NCBI GenBank assembly: GCA_903907995.1
Contig: CAIVQH010000060.1
Location: forward strand, 124,001-188,000
Direction of reading: 5' to 3'
DNA length: 64,000 bases
Source: an uncultured Verrucomicrobiota bacterium
Lineage (GTDB): Bacteria > Verrucomicrobiota > Verrucomicrobiia > Limisphaerales > UBA9464
Shown here: piece by piece, positions 19,494-28,036 of the stretch
Layout of the letters: the number at the start of each line of letters is the position of its first letter
Numbering within the stretch: the stretch's first letter is position 1
The notes under the pieces: generated by a model
Seen by the model: only the letters and a program-made list of their open reading frames with translations
Databases searched by the model: none
What the model was told of the DNA's origin: nothing
Position numbers and translations under genes: made by a program

Positions 19494-20783
19494 TCAGCTG
19501 ACGCCGTGCTGCCGTAAGACGGTGCGTACCGCTTCGGTGCCATCCAGTTTGCCCGGAGGTTTTGCCCCGGCACGAAGCAACGCCTCGACGGTGGCGGCAT
19601 AGTCGCCGGTCTGGCGATGCCAGCCATGCATCGAGCCGTAAATGGCCCATCCCAAGGGCGTCGAATGGTGGTCGAGGTCGGTCACCTCCAGTGGCGGGTT
19701 GTGACGCAGGATGACCTTGGTCATCTCCGCATTGCCATGGAAGGCGGCCCAGTGCAGCGCCATTCCGCCGTGTTGGCCTCGGGCATCCACCGGCCAGCCG
19801 CAGTCGAGCATGAGGCGAACTACCGCGAGTTGGTTATTCCGCGCCGCGTGGGCCAGGTGGCGCTGGTCGGCGAGGGAAAGTTGCGCGACAAGACCAGGAT
19901 TAGCGGCCAGCAGGGACTTCGCGGCCGCCTCATCTTCATCCAGGACCAAGGCCAGCAGCTTCACGTCGGCGGGGCTGCGCTCGATGAGCAATCGCAGGAC
20001 GTCCGCATGGCCGAACTCCTTGGCCACCGCATGGGCGGACACATACCAGCCGAGGGTCCACTGGTAGATGGTCCCGCCCGCTCGCGGGTTCACCATGGGA
20101 AAATATTCGTCGGTGACCCGCATGCGGATGCAACCGGGATCGGCGTCGAGGTGCTGACGAACCCGGTCCAGATCACCAAGCGCGGCTGCCAGAAGAATGT
20201 CGGTCCGGGCACCCCGCTGGACGAGAAAGCGCGCTACCTCGGTCCGATCCTTGATCATCCACTGCGCCGGTGTGGACTCGTGATCCACGTCGCGCGCGTT
20301 GATGTCGGCGCCATGCGCCAGCAGAAACTCGGCGACCTCGATCGTGCCGGCAAAGTGCAGGGGCGTCTGGCCATCACCGCCACGGACATGAACGAGCGCC
20401 GGGTCACCGGCCACGAGTTCGCGAAGCTGCGGCATCATTCCTAAACGGGCTGCCGCATGGACCGTCACAATCGCGCCACGGCTGATCGCGTAGGCCGCCA
20501 GCTCCGGACTGGCGCTGTCGAGCAGCCCGAAGCTGCCGGCCCACCACTGGCTCCGGGCATTGATGTCGGCACCGGCGGCGAGCAGCACGTCCAACATCGC
20601 CCAGCTGCGGGCGTGGATGATGGGCGGCGAATCAAAGGCGCACACCGGCGCGTTGATGAGCGCCTTCAGCTCTGGATATTCCGCCAGCAGCCGCTGCAAC
20701 CCTGTTGCATCATTCTCATGAAAGGCCCGCTTGGCCTGCTCGGCGGGGATGTCCGCTCCGGGTGAGTTGGCGTTCGTGGCCAT
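19494..20783 (-). CDS. Ankyrin repeat protein
   Basis: 429 residues, no signal peptide. Repeats are seen at SWAMLDVLLAAGADINARSQ, then DGQTPLHFAGTIEVAEFLLA, the HGADINARDVDHESTPAQW segment, TEVARFLVQRGARTDILLAA, GHADVLRLLIERSPADVKLL, LAVVRLMLDCGWPVDARGQH, MALHWAAFHGNAEMTKVILR and AATVEALLRAGAKPPGK. The fold is a protein-interaction solenoid; the partner is unknown. It sits between ilvE and a decayed copy of the ilvE 3' end, so it may have arrived or been duplicated together with part of ilvE. A single REP-like unit lies between its start and ilvE. Confidence 0.88.
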   Translation of the reverse strand: MATNANSPGADIPAEQAKRAFHENDATGLQRLLAEYPELKALINAPVCAFDSPPIIHARSWAMLDVLLAAGADINARSQWWAGSFGLLDSASPELAAYAISRGAIVTVHAAARLGMMPQLRELVAGDPALVHVRGGDGQTPLHFAGTIEVAEFLLAHGADINARDVDHESTPAQWMIKDRTEVARFLVQRGARTDILLAAALGDLDRVRQHLDADPGCIRMRVTDEYFPMVNPRAGGTIYQWTLGWYVSAHAVAKEFGHADVLRLLIERSPADVKLLALVLDEDEAAAKSLLAANPGLVAQLSLADQRHLAHAARNNQLAVVRLMLDCGWPVDARGQHGGMALHWAAFHGNAEMTKVILRHNPPLEVTDLDHHSTPLGWAIYGSMHGWHRQTGDYAATVEALLRAGAKPPGKLDGTEAVRTVLRQHGVS

Positions 20784-20812
20784 TTTCGCGTCCGGTGTTC
20801 TGGGGAAGCAGT

Positions 20813-20838
20813 TGGAGCCTCCTCACGTCGGCTGCTAC
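20813..20838. repeat. REP-like unit, GTAGCAGCCG family (single)
   Basis: GGAGCCTCCTCACGTCGGCT and following GCTAC is the complement of the unit seen at 14127 and 56563. No inverted partner is visible beside it. Confidence 0.6.
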
Positions 20839-20842
20839 GTGA

Positions 20843-21715
20843 TTACGGGAAGATCACTTCGCCGTCCGTCTTTGTCGTCTCGCGGAAGGCGGCGAGCAGC
20901 TTGGCGGTGATGGGGCCGGGCTTGCCGGTGCCGATCGCTCGGCCGTCCACCTTCACCACGGGCACCATCTCGGCGGCGGTTCCGGTGACGAACATCTCGT
21001 CGGCGATGTAAAGGTCGTAGCGTGACAGGTTCGGTTCGCCGGTCGGAATGCCCAGGGCGCGCGCACAGTCGAGCACCGTGTTGCGCGTGATGCCGTAGAG
21101 CGCGCCCGCACTGAGCGGCGGCGTGTAAAGCTTGCCCTTCTGCACGATGAACACGTTGTCAGCGGTGCATTCGGCCACGAAGCCGTCGCTGTTCAGCATG
21201 ATCGCCTCCTCGACACCGGCGTTGTTCGCCTCGATGCGCGCCAGCACGTTGTTGAGGTAGTTCAGCGATTTGATCGCCGGGTTGATGGCGTTCACCGTGT
21301 TGCGCGTGGTCGGCACGGTCACGATGGTCAGACCGTCGGTATAGGTCTTGTCGGGGTAGAGCTGAATCGTGGTCGCGATGATGATGACCGAGGGCTTCGG
21401 GCACTTGCGCGGGTCGAGGCCGAGCGTGCCCTTGCCGCGGGTCACGACGAGGCGGATGTAGCCGTCGCGCAGGCCGTTTTGGCGGCAGGTCTCGACGGTC
21501 GCCGCCGCCACTTCCTCGGGTGTCATCTGGATGTCGAGCAGCAGGGCCTTGGCCGACCAGAAGAGGCGCTCGATGTGCTCCTTCAGCTTGAAGACGCGGT
21601 TGTGATACATGCGGATGCCCTCGAACACGCCGTCGCCGTAGAGCAGGCCGTGGTCGAAGACGGAGATTTTGGCATCCGCCTCACTGTAAAACTGTCCGTC
21701 GATGTAGATCTTCAT
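20843..21715 (-). CDS. ilvE: Branched-chain amino acid aminotransferase
   Basis: 290 residues, fold-type IV PLP aminotransferase. It interconverts branched-chain 2-oxo acids and valine, leucine and isoleucine with glutamate. Seen: MKIYIDGQFYSEADAKISVF, DHGLLYGDGVFEGIR near residue 21, the PLP lysine in NPAIKSLNYLNN (Lys149), GVEEAIMLNSDGFVAECT and the phosphate-binding GALYGITRNTVLD. ADEMFVTGTAAEMVPV near the C terminus matches the IlvE rather than the D-amino-acid transaminase subgroup, although family IV members are hard to split by eye. Upstream on the same strand is the DUF455/ATP-grasp gene (73 bp gap). Confidence 0.9.
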   Translation of the reverse strand: MKIYIDGQFYSEADAKISVFDHGLLYGDGVFEGIRMYHNRVFKLKEHIERLFWSAKALLLDIQMTPEEVAAATVETCRQNGLRDGYIRLVVTRGKGTLGLDPRKCPKPSVIIIATTIQLYPDKTYTDGLTIVTVPTTRNTVNAINPAIKSLNYLNNVLARIEANNAGVEEAIMLNSDGFVAECTADNVFIVQKGKLYTPPLSAGALYGITRNTVLDCARALGIPTGEPNLSRYDLYIADEMFVTGTAAEMVPVVKVDGRAIGTGKPGPITAKLLAAFRETTKTDGEVIFP

Positions 21716-21788
21716 GCGTCGAAGTCGCGGGAAGCTACGGGAGCAAACCGGAGCGGGGCAACGGTTTTGGCGACCGGCATTGGCGAAT

Positions 21789-23876
21789 TCACGCCGTCAG
21801 CTCGCGTCCGCCCACCTCCAGCACCGCGAGATAGCCCTGGGCGATGGCCGGATCGTTGAGGCAGACAACGCCTTCGCGGATGCGGGGAACCGGTTCGCCT
21901 TCGAGACGTAATGGCTGACGCGCGGCCAACGCTTGCGCCAGGGCAGGGAACTCCGCCATCCCCTCGGCGCGGGCCTGGGCCCGGCTGAAGATGCGGAAGC
22001 GTCCATAAGCGCCGGGGCAGACCTGCCGCATCAGCTCCAAGGTCAGCCGCCCCATCGTGTAGCGGGGATTGATCTCGACGATGGGTTTCAGCCGGCAGCG
22101 ACCAGTTGCGTCGCGATAGACGAAGGCGTCAATGCCCAGCGGCCCGCGATAGCCGACGCGGCGAAGTTCAGCGGCGAGCGGCGCGAGCAATCCCGGGAAA
22201 AGCCGGGGAAGGCGTGCCGACGCGGCAGGATCATTCTTGAAGGCAGCGAGGACTTCGGCAGGCAGGCGACGCGCGAAATCCGGTTCCGCCCAATTGGCCT
22301 GGAACTGGCCACGCAAATCGGTTTTGAGCCCGGTGTAGCCGATGAGCTTCAAGCCGCCCGCCTCCATCTCCAGTTGGACCGAAAAGTCCACAACGCGGTC
22401 CAGCCACGGCTCAACCACGAGTTGGCGGCCCTGCTCGAACGCGCGAGCCAGCCAGCGGTGTTGGGTGTCGAGCAGCTCGGGCTCCCACAGGCGCAGCGCA
22501 TTGCTGCCGGCGAGGCCAAAGGCTTCCTTGATCACGACGCGGTGATGCCCGCGCGCCCGGATGGAGGCGATGGCCGCGAGTGCGTCTGCCAGCGAAGTGA
22601 CGGCTATACCAACTTCGTCGGGCGAACAGAGCCAGGATTCTGCGGGGTGCGAGCGGAGCCATTGGCCAAGAAACTTGGCACTCCAAACCTTGGAGTAGAG
22701 CTGGGCGATGCCGGCATTGAAGCATTCGGCAGCGGGTCTGGCTTCAGCGGTCACATTGGCGAACAACGGGGCGAGCAACTCCACGCTGTCCGGCCCCCAG
22801 GCCCACGGACGCAACCGGCCGAGCTTGCGTGCAGCGAGCCCGGGTAGCTCGGCCAATTCCACGAACTCGGGCAGTGGGAAGCCCGCCTGCTTCAGGCCGC
22901 TCAGAAACTCCACCGAGGGGCGCCGGGGCAGCAGCACAAGATCGCCTTGGCGGGCAAGGAACTGGGGCAGGCTGGCCAGGTCGTTAGCCAGCGTGGCCTG
23001 GGCTTTCACCGGGGCGAATTTCCCTCCGTGAGCCAGAAACCCTTCGGTGAACGGGTTGAACAGGAACACGCCCGGCGTGCGGCCCTTGGACGCAGAATAG
23101 ACGTTCAGTTCGGCGATGAAGGCCGGATCCAGCCCGGCGGCGCGCCGGCCCTCGACGTTGAGTGAAACCCCTTTTGCGCGTTGCGGTGAAAGGGGGAACT
23201 TCAGTTGTTGGCAGTAGGCTTCCCAGTCGCTCTTGTCAGACTGCTTCCACCGGCGAAACCATTTCAGCCCGTGCGCCACGTGGGCGATCTCGTCACGGTA
23301 GATACGGTCGAGCAGGGTGGCGGAATCCGCATCGCCCACGGTCGCCAGGCTGCGGGAGAAGTGGCGGGCATAGTCGAGATTGGCCTGCTCAAAGGTCAGG
23401 CTCAGCCCGGCGACAAAATCCAGCGGACTCTCCATCGGCGCGATGCTGCGCCAGAAGTAGCCGCTCACCGGCAGCTCACCAAACCGGATACCACAAGCCG
23501 CCATGCGTGCCAGATAGAGCCGCGTGTGCTCCTGCTCGTCGCGCAGCGTCTGCAAGACGCCGCGCCGGAAGGCAGCCGGGGCCTCGGGAAAGCGCAGGAG
23601 CACCAGCGCCATCAGCTCGGTGGCAAGCAACTCATGGTTGGCGAAAAAGTGCAGCAGGCGTCCACGTTCCGCTGTCTGCTCCAACCGGTGCAGGCTGGGA
23701 AAATCGTTCGTTCCGGCAGTCGTCGGTTTGAAGCAAAGGTCGACGGGACGCCCGGGAGCTTCGGGTGAATCCAATGGCTGACCGGGGCGCTCATCGGTAA
23801 TGGATTCCAGGCTCCGGAGTTTTTCCTCCAGGGTCGTGGCAAAGAGCACCTGCTCAGCAAAGTCGCGGAGTTCCAT
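21789..23876 (-). CDS. DUF455 ferritin-like domain fused to an ATP-grasp-like domain
   Basis: 695 residues. The first ~250 are DUF455, a ferritin-like four-helix bundle with plausible di-metal ligands: NHELLATELMAL (Glu82, Glu87), LRDEQEHTRLYLARM (Glu114, His117), FEQANLDYA (Glu163) and YRDEIAHVAHGLKWF (Glu196, His199). The C-terminal ~400 residues resemble ATP-grasp: HHRVVIKEAFGLAGSNALRL for the nucleotide-binding lysine and glycine loop, QLVVEPWLDRVVDFSVQLEM, and the metal-binding end GIDAFVYRD...KPIVEINPRYTMG. Such a fusion suggests ATP-driven ligation coupled to an oxidative step on the same substrate, but no substrate can be named. DUF455 alone is usually annotated as an uncharacterised MiaE-related family. 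Confidence 0.75.
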   Translation of the reverse strand: MELRDFAEQVLFATTLEEKLRSLESITDERPGQPLDSPEAPGRPVDLCFKPTTAGTNDFPSLHRLEQTAERGRLLHFFANHELLATELMALVLLRFPEAPAAFRRGVLQTLRDEQEHTRLYLARMAACGIRFGELPVSGYFWRSIAPMESPLDFVAGLSLTFEQANLDYARHFSRSLATVGDADSATLLDRIYRDEIAHVAHGLKWFRRWKQSDKSDWEAYCQQLKFPLSPQRAKGVSLNVEGRRAAGLDPAFIAELNVYSASKGRTPGVFLFNPFTEGFLAHGGKFAPVKAQATLANDLASLPQFLARQGDLVLLPRRPSVEFLSGLKQAGFPLPEFVELAELPGLAARKLGRLRPWAWGPDSVELLAPLFANVTAEARPAAECFNAGIAQLYSKVWSAKFLGQWLRSHPAESWLCSPDEVGIAVTSLADALAAIASIRARGHHRVVIKEAFGLAGSNALRLWEPELLDTQHRWLARAFEQGRQLVVEPWLDRVVDFSVQLEMEAGGLKLIGYTGLKTDLRGQFQANWAEPDFARRLPAEVLAAFKNDPAASARLPRLFPGLLAPLAAELRRVGYRGPLGIDAFVYRDATGRCRLKPIVEINPRYTMGRLTLELMRQVCPGAYGRFRIFSRAQARAEGMAEFPALAQALAARQPLRLEGEPVPRIREGVVCLNDPAIAQGYLAVLEVGGRELTA

Positions 23877-23997
23877 CGATCAAAGACGGCCGCATTGGGC
23901 CGGAATTCCTTTGGCGACCGCAATCTGCATTTCGCCGATCAGGAGGGGGACGCTGTCATTGCCGTCCCACGCAAGGGCATGTTAGCATTTCAACCAC

Positions 23998-24693
23998 ATG
24001 CCTCCCCGTGCCATCCGCCTTCTGCTGGGCTGCTTCGCCGTCGTGCTCGCCACCTTCGGGACGGTCTGGATTCTCCGGCGCACACTTGATGCCCATGAGG
24101 CGACCTATCAGGGAAAATCGGTCGATGAATGGCGGGAATTGCTGGCGAGCCATGAGCCGGGCGTGAGCAATCGCGCCAGCATTGAGATCACGTCCCAGGT
24201 CATTCCCGCCCTGATCGGGAACATGCTGCATGACACGGCTGATTCGAGGATGAGTTCGGCGCTGGCAGATGCCCTCAACAGCCTGCCGGGACCGACGATC
24301 GTGTATCTGACTGCCGACACCCGCCGTGCCAATGCGGCCGAAGGGCTGGGAACCCTTGGGCTGGCGTCTCCGGCGGCCATCGCCGCCCTCATGGAGGTTC
24401 TGCGGAGCCGCGACCTTGCGGTACACGCCAGTGCCGCCGAGGCGCTGGGCAAGCTGCCGGCGGACCCGGCGCAAACTGTTCCGGTGCTGCTGGCCTGTCT
24501 GAATGATCCGCAAGACCCGGGCCGGGCGGAGGCGGTTACCACGCTCGCCAGCTATGGCACCGCGGCCAAAGTGGCGGTGCCGACCTTGGTCCGCTTGTTG
24601 GATGATCGCAGCAGCAAGGAACTCATGGCCGCCGTTCGCTCGACGCTGAAGCAGCTGGATCCGGCAGCGGCGGCACGGGCCGGAGTGCATTAG
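23998..24693 (+). CDS. Membrane-anchored HEAT-repeat protein
   Basis: 231 residues. The N terminus IRLLLGCFAVVLATFGTVWI is one membrane helix or uncleaved signal. A short linker with YQGKSVDEWRELLA (a segment often found before HEAT repeats in these phyla) is followed by HEAT-like helix pairs such as ASPAAIAALMEVLRSRDLAV, HASAAEALGKLPADPAQTVP and KVAVPTLVRLLDDRSSKELM. Probably a periplasm-facing scaffold; partners are unknown. Divergent from the DUF455 gene (121 bp) and upstream of proB. Confidence 0.75.
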   Translation: MPPRAIRLLLGCFAVVLATFGTVWILRRTLDAHEATYQGKSVDEWRELLASHEPGVSNRASIEITSQVIPALIGNMLHDTADSRMSSALADALNSLPGPTIVYLTADTRRANAAEGLGTLGLASPAAIAALMEVLRSRDLAVHASAAEALGKLPADPAQTVPVLLACLNDPQDPGRAEAVTTLASYGTAAKVAVPTLVRLLDDRSSKELMAAVRSTLKQLDPAAAARAGVH

Positions 24694-24767
24694 GCGCACC
24701 TTCGCCGGGCCTCGGTCATGCGTCGCCGTTCTCGACGCCGCTTCCTCCCCTCTGCTACCAACCGCGC

Positions 24768-25844
24768 GTGCGTTCCGACCTTCTTGGCTCCGTCAGCCGC
24801 ATTGTCGTCAAGCTGGGTACCGGCGTCCTCACGGACAGCCGGAAGCGCCCGGACCAGGTGCAGTTTGCCCAGCTCGTGGCCCAGATCGCGGCGCTGCGGG
24901 CGGCAGGCAAGGAGGTCGTGCTGGTCACTTCCGGCGCGGTCGGGGCGGGCATGGGCGTGCTCGGCCATGAGGAACGTCCGGCGGCGCTCGCCGAGCGGCA
25001 GGCCTGCGCGGCGGTCGGCCAATCACGCCTCATGGCGATGTATGAGGCGCTCTTCCGGCACTACGAGCTGACCGTGGGGCAGGTGCTCCTCACGCATGAG
25101 GATCTCGCCGATCACACCCGGCACCTGAACGCCCGCAACACGCTGCTGACGCTGCTTAAGCGCGGGGTGGTGCCGATCATCAACGAGAACGACGCCGTGT
25201 CCGTCACCGAACTGAAATTCGGCGACAACGACAAGCTCTCGGCCCTCGTCGCGAGCCTCTTGCCGGCGGATTTGCTGGTCATCCTTACCACGGCGGACGG
25301 GCTGCTTCAGAATTTCGGCAAACCTGACGAGAACCTGCTCTCCACGGTCGAGCGCATCGATGAGCGCATCGAAGACATGGCTGGCGGAACAACGAGCGTC
25401 ACGGCGACCGGCGGCATGACGACGAAGATTCTGGCGGCGAAGACCGTGGTTCGTGCCGGCATTCCTTTGGTCATCGCTCCGGGCCGGAAGTTCGACGTGC
25501 TCGCCCGCATTCTGTCCGGGGAGGAAGAGGGCACGTACTTCGTCCCGAACGCCACGCGTCTCACCAGCCGTAAGCGGTGGATCGCCTTTTATCATCATGC
25601 CGCCGGCACGCTGGTGGTGGATGACGGCGCCAAGCGGGCGCTACGCGACCAGTCCCGCAGCCTGCTGGCTCCCGGCATCAGCCGCAGCGAAGGCGAATTT
25701 GTGGCCGGTGATGTCGTCCGTATCTGTGACCTCGCGGGTCACGAATTCGCGCGAGGACTTGCCCGCATCAGCGCCGCCGAACTCCGCTCCGGGGCCGCCC
25801 CGCGCAAAGAGGTGGTCCACCGCGACGACCTCGTGATCCTGTGA
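24768..25844 (+). CDS. proB: Glutamate 5-kinase
   Basis: 358 residues from a GTG start (VRSDLLGSVSRIVVKLGTGV). It phosphorylates glutamate to glutamyl-5-phosphate, the first step of proline synthesis. The amino-acid kinase domain shows VVKLGTGVLT, VLVTSGAVGAGMGVLG, NENDAVSVTELKFGDNDKLS, LTTADGLL and the TGGMTTKILAAKTVVRAGIP loop. A PUA domain occupies the last ~80 residues (AAGTLVVDDGAKRAL, FVAGDVVRICDLAGHEFARG), as in the long ProB class. proA is not adjacent. Confidence 0.95.
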   Translation: MRSDLLGSVSRIVVKLGTGVLTDSRKRPDQVQFAQLVAQIAALRAAGKEVVLVTSGAVGAGMGVLGHEERPAALAERQACAAVGQSRLMAMYEALFRHYELTVGQVLLTHEDLADHTRHLNARNTLLTLLKRGVVPIINENDAVSVTELKFGDNDKLSALVASLLPADLLVILTTADGLLQNFGKPDENLLSTVERIDERIEDMAGGTTSVTATGGMTTKILAAKTVVRAGIPLVIAPGRKFDVLARILSGEEEGTYFVPNATRLTSRKRWIAFYHHAAGTLVVDDGAKRALRDQSRSLLAPGISRSEGEFVAGDVVRICDLAGHEFARGLARISAAELRSGAAPRKEVVHRDDLVIL

Positions 25845-25946
25845 AATTTCGAGTTTCGAATTTCGAGCGGCGCACGGGTGTCGGTTCGCACGCCTCCAGC
25901 CAGGCGCACGCAGTTCTCTGTTCGCCGTTCGTCGTTTTCGCCGCCT

Positions 25947-26663
25947 ATGTCTAGAGCGCCTTCCAAGAAGCTCCCGCCGATCCGCCAACTCCTTGAACTC
26001 ATGGCCGCCTTGCGCGCGCCGGACGGCTGCCCGTGGGATCGTGAGCAGGACCACCAGACGCTGCGCTGGCACGCGGTGGAGGAGGTTTACGAGCTGATGG
26101 ACGCCATCGAGAACGGCGACGACCACGAAATGGCGGAGGAACTCGGCGATCTGCTGCTCCAGGTGGTGTTCCACGCCCAACTGGCGCGCGAGCGCGGCGC
26201 CTTCGATTTCGACGCGCTTACCCAGCGGTTGGTGGACAAGCTGGTCCACCGCCATCCGCACGTCTTCGGCGACGTGAAGGTCGCGAACGTTGACCAGGTC
26301 TGGGCGAACTGGGAGCAGCTCAAAAAGGCGGAAAAGTTGGGCTCCAAGCACGAGCGCAAGTCGGCACTGGATGGTGTTCCCACGCGCCTGCCCGGGTTGA
26401 TGCGGGCGCAGAAGCTGGTGAAGAAAGCCAAGAAGGCGGGCCTCGCGGATGAAGGCGTCACGGCCCATTCGGAGAAGACCAGACGTCCGGCCAAGAAGAG
26501 CGAGGTGGCGCAGGGTCTGTTTTACATCGCCCAGTATTGCCAAGACAAAGGCTGGTCCGCCGAGGAGCTCTTGCGGCAGGAAATCGCGAAGCGCGAACGC
26601 GCCTGGCGCAAGATCGAAAAAAACGAGGGGGCGGTGAGGCTGGCGGGTAAGAGGAAGACTTGA
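25947..26663 (+). CDS. mazG: Nucleoside triphosphate pyrophosphohydrolase MazG
   Basis: 238 residues from the ATG at 25947; the sequence upstream of it in frame is not MazG-like. It hydrolyses (d)NTPs to monophosphates plus pyrophosphate. MRAPDGCPWDREQ-like opening (LRAPDGCPWDREQDHQTLR), the metal-binding EEVYELMDAIENGDDHEMAE with ELGD (Glu45, Glu46, Glu49, Glu65, Asp68), and LLQVVFHAQLARERGAFDF are all present. The second MazG half is reduced to a tail ending FYIAQYCQDKGWSAEELLRQ, where the catalytic acids are weaker, as usual for the linker and second domain. It follows proB by about 100 bp. Confidence 0.92.
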   Translation: MSRAPSKKLPPIRQLLELMAALRAPDGCPWDREQDHQTLRWHAVEEVYELMDAIENGDDHEMAEELGDLLLQVVFHAQLARERGAFDFDALTQRLVDKLVHRHPHVFGDVKVANVDQVWANWEQLKKAEKLGSKHERKSALDGVPTRLPGLMRAQKLVKKAKKAGLADEGVTAHSEKTRRPAKKSEVAQGLFYIAQYCQDKGWSAEELLRQEIAKRERAWRKIEKNEGAVRLAGKRKT

Positions 26664-26673
26664 TAAAGACCAA

Positions 26674-27717
26674 ATGAAATCGAGGCGAATAGTCGAACTG
26701 ACATCGTGCTGGTTTTGTCTCAGTTACGTTTGGTGGATGCTCTGCTTATCGCTGCAGGCCTCGATGCTTCCCCCGGACGTGCAGGTGACGTTGGAGTGCA
26801 TTGATCCGCTGAATGGAAAAACGATCTGGACCAACCAGTTTGACCGAATCCTGAGGCCCTATCGGTGCGAAGCATACACGAACGGGATCGTGGCATTTCT
26901 GAGTCCTGTAAAAGGCGACGCGAGAACAACCGAAGTCGTATTCCTCGACCCCAGAAACGGGAGCAAAGTCACACCCTTCGACACCCGAGCTTTTGTTTTT
27001 TCTAAGGATGATTCCCAGATTGCGCGTTCAGGAGGCTATGGGTCGCAGGGGTCTGTGGAAGAGGAGCGCAGCGAAATCACTCTCCCAAATGGCTGGAGGT
27101 CGAAGGGCATCGCCGGTCTCTCCTGGCGGAATGCGGGAAGCAATCATGTGTATTTCCTTCGCAAGGCCGAATTGAAGTGGACCATGACATTGCCCGATGG
27201 CGCCTACAATCTCGCCCATTGGAATGAGATTCTAATATATAAGCGATCTACCGAAGAAGGAAAGAGGATCATCAGCACCCTCTGCGCGCAACCCGCCGGG
27301 AAGGAAACCGTGATCTGGAGATTTACTCTGCCAGAAGACATTCCTGATCGGCCTTTCCAAAGTTTTGACTTTACCAGTGACCGCACCATCAGGTTCTTCT
27401 CATATTTGGTTGGAAAGAATTACGTTTTCGCGTTTGGGGGTGGGACACTTTTTGCGCTTGATCCCAAAACCGGCGGCCTCTTGTGGCGGCATTCTGTCGC
27501 CGGTGATCCTGTTGTGAGATCGCACACCCTGTCGATGGACAGTGCTGACATCGTTGAAAACGACGGGAGTTTATTGCTGGTTTCCGCTAGCACGATGCTT
27601 CGTTTCGATTTGAACTCGAAGACGGTTGCCGCTGTGCTGCGGGAAGATCTCCACCAATATGGCCCCTCGCCGATCGTTGCAAATGGGGCCATCTATTGCT
27701 TCACGGAGCGCGACTGA
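26674..27717 (+). CDS. Secreted PQQ-type beta-propeller protein, function unknown
   Basis: 347 residues with an N-terminal hydrophobic segment (SCWFCLSYVWWMLCLSLQAS). Repeated blade sequences are DPLNGKTIWTNQFDRIL, FLDPRNGSKVTPFDTRAF and LFALDPKTGGLLWRHSVAGD, the PQQ/BamB-like W-motif pattern. It lacks a lipobox and obvious enzyme residues, so it is a binding or scaffold propeller at best. It begins 10 bp after mazG, but its codon usage looks less GC-biased than its neighbours, hinting at later acquisition. Confidence 0.65.
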   Translation: MKSRRIVELTSCWFCLSYVWWMLCLSLQASMLPPDVQVTLECIDPLNGKTIWTNQFDRILRPYRCEAYTNGIVAFLSPVKGDARTTEVVFLDPRNGSKVTPFDTRAFVFSKDDSQIARSGGYGSQGSVEEERSEITLPNGWRSKGIAGLSWRNAGSNHVYFLRKAELKWTMTLPDGAYNLAHWNEILIYKRSTEEGKRIISTLCAQPAGKETVIWRFTLPEDIPDRPFQSFDFTSDRTIRFFSYLVGKNYVFAFGGGTLFALDPKTGGLLWRHSVAGDPVVRSHTLSMDSADIVENDGSLLLVSASTMLRFDLNSKTVAAVLREDLHQYGPSPIVANGAIYCFTERD

Positions 27718-27756
27718 ATAGAAACCATCCTGATTCCGGACGGAGTTGAAAAGGCC

Positions 27757-27984
27757 TCATCGGGTGAACTCAGCGATATACCAGCCCTCGACCCGTTGCC
27801 GTGCCCAAGGGGTTTTGCGGAGGAAGGTCAGGCTGGATTTCACGCTCGGGTTGATCTGGAAGCACCGCACCGGAATGCGCATGGCCATCTCAGCCCAGCC
27901 GTAGCGCTCCACGAGCTGGTTGAGGATTGTTTCAAGGGTGATGCCATGCAGGGGATCACGCGGATGGGGGGTGGACGGAGTCAT
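27757..27984 (-). CDS. VF530/DUF2132 family small DNA-binding protein
   Basis: 75 residues. DPLHGITLETILNQLVERYG, then GWAEMAMRIPVRCF, then NPSVKSSLTFLRKTPWARQR cover the whole of the VF530 (DUF2132) family with only a short tail. Family members are small helical proteins with SAP-like double-stranded DNA binding reported for one structure. It stands alone, convergent with the propeller gene. Confidence 0.9.
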   Translation of the reverse strand: MTPSTPHPRDPLHGITLETILNQLVERYGWAEMAMRIPVRCFQINPSVKSSLTFLRKTPWARQRVEGWYIAEFTR

Positions 27985-28036
27985 GGGTCGGGAGTTGAAG
28001 GCCTAGGTGTTGCGTGGTGTTTCTTCGCGATGGCAA

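Noticed and set aside
15120-19500. Attachment-site duplication of the tRNA-Arg 3' end
   Set aside because: No second copy of the T-arm/acceptor sequence was found on either strand in the island or its right flank.
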